The notes: generated from the sequence alone by a model not told the origin. DNA of 64,000 nt from Adiantum capillus-veneris (GCA_014529385.2 CM043963.1:64633469-64697468), one strand, 5' to 3'. Counted from the first letter of the stretch, positions 32,750-44,733 are shown. Numbers and translations: made by a program.

Positions 32750-33870
32750 TAGCACTACAAGTACCAACCATGGTACTTGGTGTACCCAATGTGCAAACAG
32801 GTATTTTAAAAAGGGACTGTGTAACCACCCATAATGGTACACTATCTTCAGACAAATAAATGTGACAATGCTGGCAAACTACTAGGAATGGTACTTAGAG
32901 TACCAAATTTACAGATATGGTGCATTCATGATACTTAAAGTACCTAATCTGCACACTTCTACAATGAAGAACATGCACTTAGAACCTGTGATTGGTACTT
33001 TAAGACTACCTCGATACCCCCTATAAGTACATGAACATTGTAACTTGAATTTGCTACCGAACATGGTACTTTCCTAGACCTTTCATTAGGTACTAAAGTA
33101 CCTTAGACACTGTAAATGGTACTTTAAGAAGTATCAATTTTTGCAAAGTACCTAAGCCTCTACAATTGGTACTTTAATAAGCACCACAAAGACTACCTCT
33201 AAAGTACCTATATACCTAGATTTGGTATTTTGGAAGTACATGTTTGGTCTCATGCTAGCTTTAAGAAGTATCAATTTCTGCAAAGTACCTAAGCCCCTGC
33301 AGTTGGTACTTTAATAAGCACCACAAAGACTACCTCTAAAGTACCTATACCTAGATTTCGTATTTTGGAAGTACATGTTTGGTCTCATGGTAGATTCTAC
33401 CTAATCTCAAGGTACCTTTGAAGCTTCCAAGTACCCTAAGAGGACCTAATAGTATACATGCATGGTTATAAAGGACCTATGAGTTCCCAAAGGTTGTTTT
33501 AAACTACCATTGAATGTACATTGTTCATCCAAAAGTACCCAAATAGGACTTATGAGTTTACATTGGTGATTTTGAGCACCAACCCCTGTGATGACAAGAA
33601 AGTATTACTACCATCTACATTTAGGTACTCAAGGTAATCTTCAAGCTAATATACACCTACAAAGTAGCATATAGAAAATTTGGTAGTATTGAAGAGTCTA
33701 TGCAACTTGCCCCAAAGCACCTTTGATTGCTTTTATGTATACTTGAGGTACTTGACTCCCCTCATGAATGCTAGTCCTCCAGAAGTACCAAAAGATTACC
33801 TTTTGGATCCTACACATCTCTCGGGCTTGATAGACAACATTATCTTGATGTAATACTACCTATATGTAGT
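32750..33870. repeat. GGTACTTT-rich repeat field, right
   Basis: GGTACTTT, AAAGTACC and related words recur throughout. A unit of about 139 bases (TTAAGAAGTATCAATTT through GGAAGTACATGTTTGGTCTC) is present twice, starting at about 33125 and 33263. The words match those of the left field at 23040-24480. Confidence 0.85.
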
Positions 33871-33887
33871 TACTACCTATATACTAC

Positions 33888-35067
33888 CTATGTACGCATG
33901 GTACCTATACTATTGCATACAAGAGAACAAAATAGTTCAAGCGTTTTCAAAGCATACCTGTGACTCGTCAAGCAAATGTATTGGATGCTTAATGTAAGAT
34001 TTTTGTCCCAGACATTTTCGGCACACATCCTTTTTGTTTGGTGACACTCGCGTCTCCGTTTGTCAAAAAGCAAGAACATTGTCGCTTATCTCCTGTGTGA
34101 TGCAACGACTTTGAGGCTGTTGACGTCGGCATAATTGCAATGGAAATGCTCCTACCTTAGCCTGTTTTAACCGTTCATTAGCTGCTGCAAAATTTCGTCA
34201 ACACAGCCTTGTGAACCTCGCCATCTCCGAATTGCTTATAGACCTTGATGGATCCCCTTCACTGTTCACCAGCATCATGCATAAAGCCCTTATAAGTTTC
34301 AGCTCCTCTTCAGACAAGGATGCTTTGACTTTGGTGATTGTACCCTGTATGTTGGAGAGTATAGATTTCTCTACTCCATGGTGCAACCATTGAAAAGCTG
34401 GCTTCTCTAAAAGCAATCAAAAGGTGGCTTTCTTAGCTTCACAATTCATGCCTTTTGTAGCTTCTTACCAGAAAAGCACCATTGTTGTGAAAACTATACT
34501 CATATCTTCCGGCATTGACAAGCATGATGCATCACCTTCTCTTTTCCTTTGACGGCTCTCTCGTTTTGTCATGGCCCAATATTGTCGCATCCTACGTGTG
34601 TCTTCTTGGCGAATTGAAGTTGAGTACTCGGTGCGACCATGAGGGGGAAGCCCATCATGTATTGGATTGTCTTCTACATGATCTTCATATGAGTGAGACC
34701 ACACCATTGGATTTGAAGCTTGCTCATTGCAACCAAACTCATTGTTTGCAATCATGGGCTGACATCCAATGTGATCTACATTTGGATGTTTTTGGTGTCC
34801 AATTGTTGCCTTCGTAGATGTGGGATGCATTGCAAGTTGAAAATTGTGTAGATAATGATTCTGGTGCACACTCCCCTCTTCCAAACTGTTCACACCTACA
34901 CACATGGGCTGGTAATGAATTTCTTCTCCCAACCTATCGGTGCGTGTATTCGTGTGGGGTTGCCAGTGCCTCCATTGCAACATCCTCTCCTCTTCCAAGC
35001 TATTCTCACCCTCACAAACATGTTGGTGCTGAATTTCCTCTCTCAACCTACTGATGCATCTATTCAT
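33888..35067 (-). pseudogene. Minus-strand coding remnants, function unknown
   Basis: The longest frame (35067-34465, 200 codons) begins with two copies of a peptide of about 37 residues (REEIQHQHVCEGENSLEEE and GEEIHYQPMCVGVNSLEEG). The copies come from a DNA repeat of about 113 bases. The frame ends with a basic patch (MTKRESRQRKREGDAS). Further frames lie downstream on the same strand (34416-34198, helical, KASLSEEELKLIRALCMML; and 34079-33888). They could be exons of one gene, but I see no family signature and splice sites are unproven. Confidence 0.3.
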
Positions 35068-35085
35068 GGGCTGGCATCCGCATTG

Positions 35086-35690
35086 AGAGTAGAGAGAAGG
35101 CTGCTGCTATTCAAATTCTTGCTGCCACATCTGATCAGCCACACCAATACCCTGTTGTCTGCAGATTCTCTCCAGCCATGATTCTCTTCAGCCACACCAA
35201 TACCTGTCAACTGTAATAGGTCCTTGAAATAGCTTATATCAAGGGGAGTTATACATTGAGGCAGAGGGCTACACAAGCCATGCTTGCTTCAAGAGAAGGC
35301 TCAAAGATGGAGGCAGATTGTTGCATGGCATGTAAGCAGAGATAGAGAAAGAGAGCTCAGACTCCAGAGAGAGGCCCAACTGCTGTTCAATTTCTTGCTG
35401 CCACATCTGATCAGCCACACCAACACCCTGTTGTAGATTCTCTCTAGCCATGATTCTCTCCAGCCACACCAATACCTGTCAACTGTAATATGGATTACAT
35501 CAAGCCAGGTAGACATTAATGAGGCAGAGGGCTACACAAGCCATGCTTGCTTGCTTCAAGAGAAGGCTCCTGAGAGATGGAGGCAGATTGTTGTAGATTG
35601 TTGCATGGCATCTAAGCAAAGATAGAGAAAGAGAGCTCAGACTCTAGGGAGAGGGAAAGAGAGCTCAGACTCTAGAGAGAGGCACTCAAC
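35086..35690. repeat. Tandem repeat, unit about 280-300 bp, two copies
   Basis: GCTGCCACATCTGATCAGCC, TTCTCTCCAGCC, CACACCAATACCTGTCAACT, GCAGAGGGCTACACAAGCC and GAGAGCTCAGACTC occur in the same order in 35086-35364 and 35365-35670. The second copy has small internal duplications (TTGTAGATTGTTG, GAGAGCTCAGACTC). Confidence 0.9.
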
Positions 35691-36235
35691 TACAGCAGCA
35701 CGCATGAAAGGTAGAAAAACAGACAAAAGACAAGAAATTGTTAAAGTCATTGGCGGCAACGTTTTAAAAAACTTAAAATTATTAGTTTTCACAAGAACCT
35801 AAAAAAAGTGTGCTAAAGCACCATCCATAAGTGACACACAACAAGTGTAAAGGACACTACTTTTTGCATCACCTTTTCATGCTATCACCCGTACAAATTG
35901 TGTTGTCTTTGTCTACCTATGTGTGTACTTGGAAAGGGAGAGATGGTGAGAGGTGTGATGGGTGGGTGTGGGTGTATGTGCATTTGCGTGCATGCATGCA
36001 TGCATGTGTGTGTGTGTGTGTGAATCTTGAGCATTACTTCAGGCCATTGATTTTCAATATTCTCTATCTCCTTCTCTTATGATATGTTGTGTCCTCTAAT
36101 CTTGTCTACATCTTTCTCTCTTACTAGCTTTTACAATCTTGATGATGTTTGTTTGTATATATGTGTATAGATTGTGTTGTCTTTGTTTACCTATGTGTGT
36201 ACCTAGAAAGAGAGATGGTGAGAGGTGTGATGGGT

Positions 36236-36283
<48 letters not shown>

Positions 36284-36940
36284 GAGAGACAGAGAGAGAG
36301 AGAGAGAGAATCTTGAATATTTTTACACTCTTTCTCTTGCACTTCTCAAAATTAAAATATGATTAAGCTTGTGGGAGAAACAAGTAGCTAAATGTTGCAT
36401 AGAAATGAAAATCATCATTACTGTGCTTATAAAGCTTATCTTATCCAAAAAATTTGGTTCAGAGTCACAAAACTGGCAATTATACTTGACCAATAGTCAT
36501 TGGTCAATGTGGCTCATCAATCTGGCAAATCAAGTGCCACCAAATATGATAATTACAAACCGGAAGCTTGTAGCCCCAACTAAACACTAACAGCTCGAAT
36601 ATACATCCATAAAAAAGAAATTTTGAGACAATAAAATAATAGTCCGATGTCATATATAATGGAAAAAGTATGAAAAATGTGCCACATGAGCTTCAATTGT
36701 TTGATCTTATTAGCCTAGCTGCTAACATAATTTTTAAGAAACTCTTTAGCTTTTTTAGCTATGGAATTTTGTTTCCATTTTGTCAAAGTGGTTTTTTTCT
36801 TTTGACTTCTTCTAGAATGAGAAAATTTCTTACTTCCATTGCAATTTTTTTTCATGTTCTTTCTTTTGGAGCTTGGCTTGAGATCTTATTACTATCAGTT
36901 CACACTGTCTAAGCAACTAGATGAAATCACTCCTACCATG
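35691..36940. repeat. Dispersed repeat with (GT)n(GA)n cores, then AT-rich DNA
   Basis: ATTGTGTTGTCTTTG through GATGGTGAGAGGTGTGATGGGTG occurs at 35899 and again at about 36172. Each copy is followed by a TG tract (36001-36022; 36233-36262), and the second continues into an AG tract to 36309. Bases 36043-36175 match 2640-2765. Bases 36310-36940 are AT-rich and hold no recognised gene. Confidence 0.75.
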
Positions 36941-36949
36941 CTGATAGTA

Positions 36950-37115
36950 ATCTTACCCTTGTTGGTAGGGTTTTTAGCACAGTCCTCAAAAAGGTGTTTA
37001 CCCTTCTTACCACAATCATAACAATAAACTAATGGTGGCACTTAGTTTCTATCAAGAAGAGGACATTCATTCTTCCAATAATTCAATGCTCAACAATTAT
37101 GACAACCACTAGTCC
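36950..37115 (-). pseudogene. Zinc-knuckle scrap of a gag-like gene
   Basis: On the minus strand two knuckle-like motifs follow each other: GCHNC, a stop, then ALNYWKNECP, and CYDCGKKGKHLFEDCAKNP. The second has CX2CX5HX4C, one residue longer than the usual knuckle. It is about 45 codons of recognisable nucleocapsid with two stops. The rest of its element was not identified. Bases 37116-37527 show no gene. Confidence 0.5.
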
Positions 37116-37527
37116 CTAGACTTTACTTAAGCTATGGTTTTTGATTGACCATATGCAGTCTAGCTACCCCTGGATTTTCAAAAAAATACATTGGAGTAGC
37201 CTTTGTTGGTGGTGCATAGTAGGTAGGTTCCATTAGCCCTCTTTCATTGGTAGAGATGAACTACTCTCTTCATATGTAGTTATCAACACTAGGGCTTGTA
37301 CATCCCCTTTCTCTTTTTGCTGCCAAAAATTTAAAAGGAATGGAATCACTACATGAAAATGGAGGTTTTGACCCAAAAAGACTGATCTCTCTCAAATTCC
37401 ATTTTTTTGCTTATCTATAGAATATGCAATCAGTGAGGCATTGCTCACTGTGGGACTCCACCTAGCAATCATCTCCTCTTCTCATCTCCTTATTCACCAT
37501 ATATGTGTGTGCATTCTCCAACATCAC

Positions 37528-37893
37528 TGTTAGGATTTGTGGGCTTTGTCCTACGCTTATGCTTCTTTGTGTGAATCTTCTCTAGTCTACTAGGATGCCT
37601 ACATGGCATTGGGCATGTGTATCCCATGTGGTAGCATATGGCCACTTTCCACCTAGGACTCCTAACATAGTGGATGATGTATTATCTAGTGAAGTCACCC
37701 ATGAGGTCATCTGTTGTATGCCTATATAAGAGACATGAAACACACTCATTGTAAGGCTCAAGCTAATCATAATCTAGCTATCATTTTGAAGTTCTCATCG
37801 AGTGTCTCTCTCTCTTTAAGTATACACACACACACACACACACATGCACGCATGCCATGAATGTCACTCTCTTGCACCCACCTTGATCCTACA
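37528..37893 (+). repeat. 5' LTR of a decayed copia element
   Basis: It starts TGTTAGGAT and ends ATCCTACA, imperfect inverted ends as expected for an LTR. A primer-site-like TGGTATCAAAGC follows at 37896. TATATAA at 37723-37729 is a good TATA candidate, and a CA tract lies at 37828-37848. No second copy was found, so the 3' LTR is lost or outside recognisable range. Confidence 0.75.
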
Positions 37894-37895
37894 AG

Positions 37896-37907
37896 TGGTA
37901 TCAAAGC
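37896..37907 (+). promoter_or_regulatory. Primer binding site of the decayed copia element
   Basis: TGGTATCAAAGC differs by one base from TGGTATCAGAGC, the initiator-Met site used by the copia element at 26484. It lies two bases after the LTR. Confidence 0.75.
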
Positions 37908-38194
37908 TATTGGTAGTAATTAGCATCTCTTAATCATTTCCCTATCCTAGATCACATTAGCACTTTCTCTCTTGATAATTGTGATCATTAATTAAACTTC
38001 CTTGCATTGCATATTAAGCTACTCTAATCTCTTTTGAAGGTTTAATAAAAATGGGATACGTACCCTCGTTGAGGATGTGCCACTACCCATGTTGTTAAGC
38101 TAACAAAAGAAGATTAGCATTAGCATTAGAAGTTTATTTTTCATAATTACTTATGATGCAGCCCGTAAAGGTCGTGTTCGTTTGATTTTGCTTG

Positions 38195-39300
38195 CGACAT
38201 AGTCGGTGTCGGCGATGTGCAGCTGAAATTTTAGAATGTCTCTTCATTCATGGTCAAGAATGTGAGACATGTGCCAAATCCTACCAAAAGCTTGATTAGT
38301 ACAGGATAATTAGATGATGCAGGATATTACTGCGCATTTGGTGATAGTTCATGGAAGATCACCAAAGGTTCTTTAGTGGTAGTGCATGGTTCAAAGTGTG
38401 GTACTCTGTACATAATACATGTATCCAATGTTAAAAAACATGTAATTTGTGTAACCGAGTAGCCAAGTGTTTCTTTGTGGCATCACCAGTTAGGACATAT
38501 GTCTCAAAATGGAATGAAAATCTTGTTTCATTTTGGTTATGTTCCTAGCTTCAATTTCTCAAGATTTTTAGTTTGTGAGCATTTTTTTTATGGTAAACAA
38601 ACACAGTCACCACACAAAAGGGGAAACACTCGGAATAGTGAGCCATTAGAGTTAGTGCATAGTGATGTGTGTGGACCTATGCCTAATGTAACCATGTGAG
38701 GCTCATTATACTTTGTTACATTCATAGATGGCTTCTCACAAAAAGTGTGGTATATCCGCTCAGGAAGAAGTATGAAGTTCTTACAAAATTTCAGAATTTT
38801 GTGGCATTATTGGAGAATCAAGCTAGCAATAAATTCAAGTGCTTAAGGTCAGGAAAGGTTGGTGAGTATTTCACTAAATCCTTTCAAATTTTTTGTGATT
38901 CCAAAGGCATCAAAAGAGAGGTGAGTACTCTATATAACCCACCATAAAATGGTGTTGCTGAGAGGATGAACCGTACCATACAAGAGAAGTTATGTAGCAT
39001 GTCGTATAATGCAAAGTTTCCTAATGTATTTTGGGTGGAAGCATTAGCAGCTGCTATCCAACTTATTAATATATCTCCTACGATTGTCCAACTGTTGTCC
39101 ATCTTATCACTGAGGCTATCCAAGCAAGTCTTAGGGGTAATCGTACTACACAAAATAATCATGTGTATCCAACAAGGGATCAACAATAACGCTCTGTTTT
39201 CTTGGGACCACATAGCACAAGTGAAATTTGTACCTCTAAGGTGAAGTTTAATGGGACTTGCAATGCGTGTGGTAGATATGGCCATCAAGCTAAGTATCTC
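38195..39300 (+). pseudogene. Decayed copia protease-integrase fragment followed by a gag zinc knuckle
   Basis: VGVGDVQLKF and KNVRHVPNPTKSLI (protease flank), SVSLWHHQLGHMSQNGMKIL (pre-integrase), LVHSDVCGPMPN, a damaged second Asp region and NGVAERMNRTIQEKL (catalytic Glu) appear in order across frames with many stops. It is closely related to the copia element at 26484. After about 39080 the order breaks. At 39225-39290 the reading SKVKFNGTCNACGRYGHQAKY is a gag zinc knuckle (CX2CX4H), which should lie upstream of integrase. So two pieces were joined out of order, or this is a second fragment. Nearly all gag expected after the LTR at 37528 is missing. Confidence 0.8.
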
Positions 39301-39409
39301 CTAAGTATTTCCTAGTGCTTAAACGCATAATGGAAAATAGAACATCCTTAGTTTGGACATACTCACCTTGAGTTTCTGCATGAATGTCTGAACCACCTAT
39401 TGAGAAACC

Positions 39410-39850
39410 ATCATAGCATATGATCCCTAGAGCCCAGAATGTTGTCCAAACCACACCATTGACCTCAGCCTCCACATTCAAGAGTTACCCCTATTAACCA
39501 AGTAGGTTGTGACCATCTAGTACTTATTTAGATTGTGAAGATGACATAGACTTTGGTATCACCTACAGAGTAGATACACTTGAGGAATGTCCCTAGTACT
39601 ACATGGAGGACCATTAGGGACTAGAATATGGTCTCCAGATCCTAAAATGTTGTCCAAACCACACCATTATCCCCTCCAGTGCTAGGGTGCAGCCTCCACA
39701 TCCGAGATTTATCCACATGAACCAAGTAGGTTGTGAGCCATCTAGTACTTATTTGGACTGTGAAGGTGACATAGACTTTGGCATCCCCTACATAGTAGAT
39801 ATGTCGGAGGAGTATCCCCAGTACTACAGGAGGACCATTGGGGACAAATA
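39410..39850. repeat. Tandem duplication, unit about 220 bp
   Basis: AATGTTGTCCAAACCACACC occurs at 39438 and 39656, and ACCAAGTAGGTTGTGA at 39497 and 39721. The copies share most of their length. They lie in the gag spacer of the decayed gypsy element. Confidence 0.85.
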
Positions 39851-39899
39851 CGCCTATATATTAAGCTACTGCTCTTGCAACAAGAGGCCAAAACATCAA

Positions 39900-41060
39900 T
39901 ATCATTGGGCTTAGGAGACTGCCTCTTCAATGCTACAAATGTGGTGGAACACATCAAGTAGTTGGGTGTCCTATTACAATGCAAAGGGATGTTGTAATAG
40001 TGCAAACGGAGCACATTGGCAATTCCAATACTCACTTCTAGTCATCATGGATAGATCATTTGATCGCCAAATGTCCTAAGAATCCAAATGCACCAAAGAT
40101 TAAACTTGATCGAGGTTACCAATGGGACACCACAAACTACACTCATAATACCAGTGATTTCACTCACATGGTCGATGCTCCAAAACCAAAGTTACATCCT
40201 CAAAGAGAGAGATGTTGCATCAATGGCTGAACAAGGAAGAAGAAAACATGAAGAGATTACTAAAAGATATAAATTCAATTCCTAGTTCAAAGACCAACAT
40301 AGGGACCGCTGATGACCCCATATAAATATATGATCCTGAAGATGATTCCATTGCAATAGAAACTATGGAGTTAAAAAATACCACCATAACGGAGAAAACC
40401 AATCATGACTACCAGGAAAGAAATCAAGCAAAGACACAATTAGGGGAGGACATAAGGAAACCACTCCCCTACCACCATGATGCAACGAGTGTTTTCAAGA
40501 GGTTAACCAAATCAGGCGAGAACCTCTATGAGAAGCCACAAGGACCAAAACCCAAGGAAACCACAAAGAAAATTGGGACTTACCCAAACCCTAGTAGAGG
40601 AGATTGAGTGAGTCAAGAATTTAAGAAACTCGGTAGAGGTGACCCAAAGAGGGCTTGAGCTAGAACCTAAATGGATTAGGATTATGGATATAGTGTTCCT
40701 AACACAATTGCAACCTTAAGGAGATCCCACCCACTGGTCCATACCTAGTATCATCTGGGAAGAAAGTGAGCTCAAAACATTGGAAGGTAGGCATACTCTT
40801 TTCTTGATTGAAAGTGTATTTAGTGAGGGAGAAGGTGACTCCATTGAAGAAATAGAGATTAAATATTCACTAGCCTTAGTTGACGGACTAGAATCTTAAA
40901 AAGTAGCCTTGAACATTACCAAATTAGCAAATTTCATGGCTTCTGAAGTCAGGACCACTATCATGTCTAAATTTTATGAGGATCTAGAGCTATTCTTCAC
41001 TCTTCAGGCATTTCTCAATGGAGAACTAAAAGTTGTCCACCACGATTTGCACAAATGAGT
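39900..41060 (+). pseudogene. gag: gag nucleocapsid region of the decayed gypsy element
   Basis: CYKCGGTHQVVGCP at about 39930 and WIDHLIAKCPKNPNAPK at about 40042 correspond to the two zinc-knuckle regions of the 18 kb element (CYKCGGDHWLRDC and GITHLIPACPKNP). The second has lost its first Cys pair. Downstream the reading is Lys/Glu/Thr-rich and frame-broken. A 30-base tandem duplication lies at about 41127-41190 (ATTGAAATGCATGTT). Confidence 0.75.
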
Positions 41061-42000
41061 AGGCCCAACAAAATCACAATTGAGGAGAAAAGCTTGGACC
41101 CCCAACCCAAACTAGATAAAATTTCAATTATCGAAATGCATGTTCACAAGTTGGGGAAATGTCAATTATTGAAATGCATGTTAACAAGTTGGGGAAATAC
41201 TTTGAGGGTGATGAATCTAATGCAACCCTACCAACCACTACTAAAGGATTAATTGTGAAGGGAATCCTTGATAGTGGTGCAAGAGTGACCATTGTAACAA
41301 AAAGCTAATGGGAATCTATGGGAAGACCTCATCTTGAAGTCAAAAATGTAGTGGTAAAAATGACCAATGGATCTACTGTTTGGAATGAAAAAATAGCTCA
41401 AGATCAAGTTCCTTGGACACAAGGTAAGGCACACCTCCATCATTATGGATTTCTCCAAGTATCCTATGTCATTTGAGATGATCTTAGGGCGTCCTTTCAT
41501 GAGCAAAGAAAAAATGGTGCATGGCTGTTCTAGAAACCACGTCTCCTTACAGTCTCAAGACTCCATCATCCGAGTTGATCTTGTAAGCGATCAAGTGCAT
41601 CCTTTAGGAAACAAGTCTATAATTGACAATCGATGAGACACCACAATTCACTCAGCTCCATTGAAGTATTGTTACACATGTAGAAAGGACATGGATATTG
41701 GAAAAGACTCTCCTTATATGGATGTCCTACTTGGAATGGCTGAGTCCGACAATGTTGATTGGGTACAACTCGCAGCAACCATAGAAACTTGGTGCAACAA
41801 ATAAACAACTTAGGTAAAACTTCACTTGGGGAGAAAAACTACAGGTTAAGTGTCATGCATGTACCTTCTAAGGATACGAAGAGTGAAGACGTGAATGACA
41901 TTCAAGCTACTAGCACCTTGGAAGATTGTGAGCTTGAAAGGGAATCTGACTCGCTCAAGTCGGGCAAGAAAACCACATCCTATAATGATGTATCGTGAAG
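41061..42000 (+). pseudogene. Aspartic protease region of the decayed gypsy element
   Basis: VKGILDSGARVTIVT at about 41258-41302 holds the catalytic DSG. After frameshifts, DFSKYPMSFEMILGRPFMSKEKMV at about 41447 aligns with the region around MILGR-type ILGRTFM in the 18 kb element. The following SQDSIIRVDL and DTTIHSAPLKY also have counterparts there. It is inactive. Confidence 0.8.
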
Positions 42001-42189
42001 TTAACAGGACACAAATGAGGACGAATCTAGTAATTCCATGCTATAAGCAACCCAAAATCAAAAAATAGACAAGAGGAGTAAGAGATATAAGAGGTGATGA
42101 TATCAAGAGAATGTATGCACTAGGATAAATGAAAAGAGATCCACCACAGAGTGGCTCAATTATGTGGGGGCATGTGATGCTCATTGAAA

Positions 42190-43030
42190 GTTGGTAGACA
42201 ATTGGCATGAGGCGGTTAATAAAAAATGCATTCAAGGAGTATTTAAGGGACTTTGAAGCTTTCTTAGATGACCTTTGTGTTTATTGCTCTTAGAGGAAGA
42301 ATCTACCATGCTTATGAAAAGTGTTTGAAAGGTGCAGATTGTATCGCATCTCGTTGAACCCTTTCAAATGCCAATTTTGGGTTAAGCATGGAATCATTTT
42401 AGGACATATAGTTTCCAACAATGGGATTTCCATAGACGAGAGCAAAATTAAAGCCATTGCCAACTTTTGACCACCTACAAACTATAAGGGAGCTCAAAGA
42501 TTCATGGGCCATGTTGGTTATTATCGATGGTTTATTTTAAACTTTGCTAAGATAGCTCGTCCATTATACAATATTCTTATCAAGTTTCACTAGATTGAGG
42601 AGTGTGATCATGAGTTATTAAGAAAGACCCTGACAAGTGTCCCATCCTACGAGTGCCCGATTGGAACGTAACTTTCCATGTGCACATTGATGCATCAAAC
42701 TTTGCTATTGAGTGTGTCACCTACCTCAACTAGGAGGACATAAATTATACTACCCTATTAGCTTTGCAAGTCTCCAATTGAATGATGCAGAGATGAACTA
42801 CACCACTCCAGAGAAAGAAGGTTTAGCTATGATTTATGTTGTAAAGAAATTTTGATATTACCTTCTTACTACCAAGTTTGTGTTTTATATTGATCATCAA
42901 GCGTTGTTGTATCTAATGAACAAGCCATGTTCCACGGGAAGGATTACGCAATGGTTGTTAAGATTGCTCGAGTTTCTTTCGACCTAGAAAGAGACATGTT
43001 ATGGCACATCATTCGTCTTGCATACCCAAT
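42190..43030 (+). pseudogene. pol: RT and RNase H of the decayed gypsy element
   Basis: RRLIKNAFKEYLRDFEAFLDDLCVY at about 42210-42285 contains the catalytic LDD of the RT, in the FLDD form common in this group. ERCRLYRISLNPFKC and GHIVSNNGISIDESKIKAI follow. The N-terminal half of RT, including the first catalytic Asp, is missing or unrecognisable. RNase H pieces are SLQLNDAEMNYTTPEKEGLAMIY and YIDHQALLYLMNKPCSTGRITQWLLRLLEF. Confidence 0.8.
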
Positions 43031-43189
43031 GGTGAAGCCCCTGTTGGATTTGATGATGAATTGCCCGACACTTCCCTATTTATGGTTGAGGCAATGCTAA
43101 ATGGAGTGAAAATATTTTCAACTTTTTAGTAAGTGGGTTTTCCCCCTAAATAACTTCAAAAGAATTAAGCACAAAAGTTAATCAAGGAA

Positions 43190-43574
43190 TGCAAACCTTA
43201 TTACTTGATTGCAAAAACTCTCTATAAGCAAGGAAAAGATGACATTCTTAGACGTTGTGCCAGTGAGGATGAATATTTGTACATTTTGTAAGAAGCACAC
43301 ATGGGTGAAGCTGGTGGTCACTTTTCAAGAGAATAGGCTGCTAGAAAAGTATTGCAATCATGCTATCGGTGGCCACTTTATTTAAGGATGCATCACTCTT
43401 TACTAATGTATGTGCTGATGCAAAAAAAACATCTAAATTTCTCTTTGAAAACATTATCATGATTCAGATGTCCCTTTGAGATCGTGAGTGACCATGGTAC
43501 CCATTTTATAATTAAGTAACAATGACCTCACATCAGATTTCATGATATCCCACTATAAGTCTACACCATACTAT
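43190..43574 (+). pseudogene. pol: Integrase of the decayed gypsy element, part before the CACTA insertion
   Basis: AKTLYKQGKDDILRRCASEDEYL is followed by EAHMGEAGGHFS, the His pair of the zinc-binding domain, then a large deletion. Near 43455 the reading CPFEIVSDHGTHFII holds the second catalytic Asp. The last codons before the break at 43574 read HYKSTPYY, the conserved run just before PQANGQAE. The reading continues at 53649 with PQA. Confidence 0.8.
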
Positions 43575-43790
43575 CACTACAACATAACACCAATATTTCG
43601 ACGCAACAGATTTCGACGGCCGTACCTTTCCACGCGTTTTCGGACGGACTTGCAGCCCGTCGATATACACGTCAAAAGGGGCATCGAAATGCACGTGGAA
43701 ATACGCGTGGAAGGTAAATAGTACCACGCTTATTTCCACAGGTATTCCCACGCTTCTTTCGACGCATATTTTGACGAAAACAAATTGGGG
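43575..43790. repeat. CACTA left terminal and subterminal repeats
   Basis: It starts CACTACAAC and contains TTTCGACGC, TTTCGACGG, CACGCGTTTTCGG, CATCGAAATGCACG, GTGGAAATACGCGTGG and CTTTCGACGCA. Short related words in both orientations are the usual transposase-binding array of CACTA elements. Binding itself is inferred. Confidence 0.8.
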
Positions 43791-43859
43791 GAAAAAAGGA
43801 AATCCACGTGCAAGCGGTCATTTTTGCCTACAATGCGCTCAGATCTGCTCTTGGGTAGA

Positions 43860-43947
43860 AACCTGCTGCGAAGGTATTATGATCTCTCTCCCCCCCAACC
43901 CCCCTCTCTCTCTCTCTCTACATCGTGTGTGTGTGTGTGTGTGTGGG

Positions 43948-44027
<80 letters not shown>

Positions 44028-44050
44028 GTGTGTGTGTGTGTGTGTAGGAA

Positions 44051-44124
<74 letters not shown>

Positions 44125-44185
44125 GTGTGTGTCTGTGTGTAGGAAATCAAAGAGAGAGAGAAACATGTGTGTGTGTGTAAGAAAC

Positions 44186-44232
<47 letters not shown>

Positions 44233-44314
44233 GTGTGTATGTGTGTGTGTAGAAAATCAAAGACAGAAAGAGAGAGAGAAATGTGTGTGTGTGTGTGTGT
44301 GCAAGAAATTAAAA

Positions 44315-44348
<34 letters not shown>

Positions 44349-44361
44349 AGGAAATTAAAAT

Positions 44362-44395
<34 letters not shown>

Positions 44396-44535
44396 TGTGT
44401 AGAAATTAAAGAGAGAGAGAGATATAAAGAGTGATATATATATATCTATAGAGAGAGAGAGAGAGAGAGATATTGAGAGATTGAGAGAAAGAGATAGGGA
44501 AATAGAAAGAGAGAGAGAGAGAGATAGATAGATAG
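43860..44535. repeat. Complex (GA)n/(GT)n microsatellite, left of the LINE
   Basis: Long GA tracts alternate with short GT tracts and a repeated GGAAATTAAA/GGAAATCAAAG spacer, so the array is also a higher-order repeat (TGTGTGTGTGTAGGAAAT recurs about six times). It ends GATAGATAGATAGAT, where the LINE 3' end begins. The Arg-Glu and Ser-Leu frames here are artefacts. Confidence 0.95.
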
Positions 44536-44554
44536 ATTTTATTATCGTCCTCGG

Positions 44555-44570
44555 AGGTCAAATATGACCT
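44555..44570 (-). promoter_or_regulatory. Stem-loop near the LINE 3' end
   Basis: AGGTCA, a four-base loop, then TGACCT forms a perfect 6-bp stem. The same stem with loop TATC recurs at 63950-63965 in the short derivative. RT recognition of 3' stem-loops is known for some LINE groups. The role here is inferred. Confidence 0.55.
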
Positions 44571-44733
44571 ATGGGACCAAAGTTACATGTGATGTAGTAT
44601 GTGTATGGCTGATGAGTGACTCTCGATGCTTCAAAATTGTAGTGATGAGAGTCGCAATGGAGAGCCCACACTTTGGCTGGGAGAGGAAAGTGTGTAGGTC
44701 TAAGTTATGGCTGAAAATGTGAGAGAAGCAAGT

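Noticed and set aside
37582-37770. Minus-strand frame with a possible small protein
   Set aside because: It lies entirely inside the copia LTR and has no features.
43771-44358. Arg-Glu and Ser-Leu rich open frames on both strands, and the similar 214-codon frame at 48117-48761
   Set aside because: These are products of GA microsatellites with no other sequence content.
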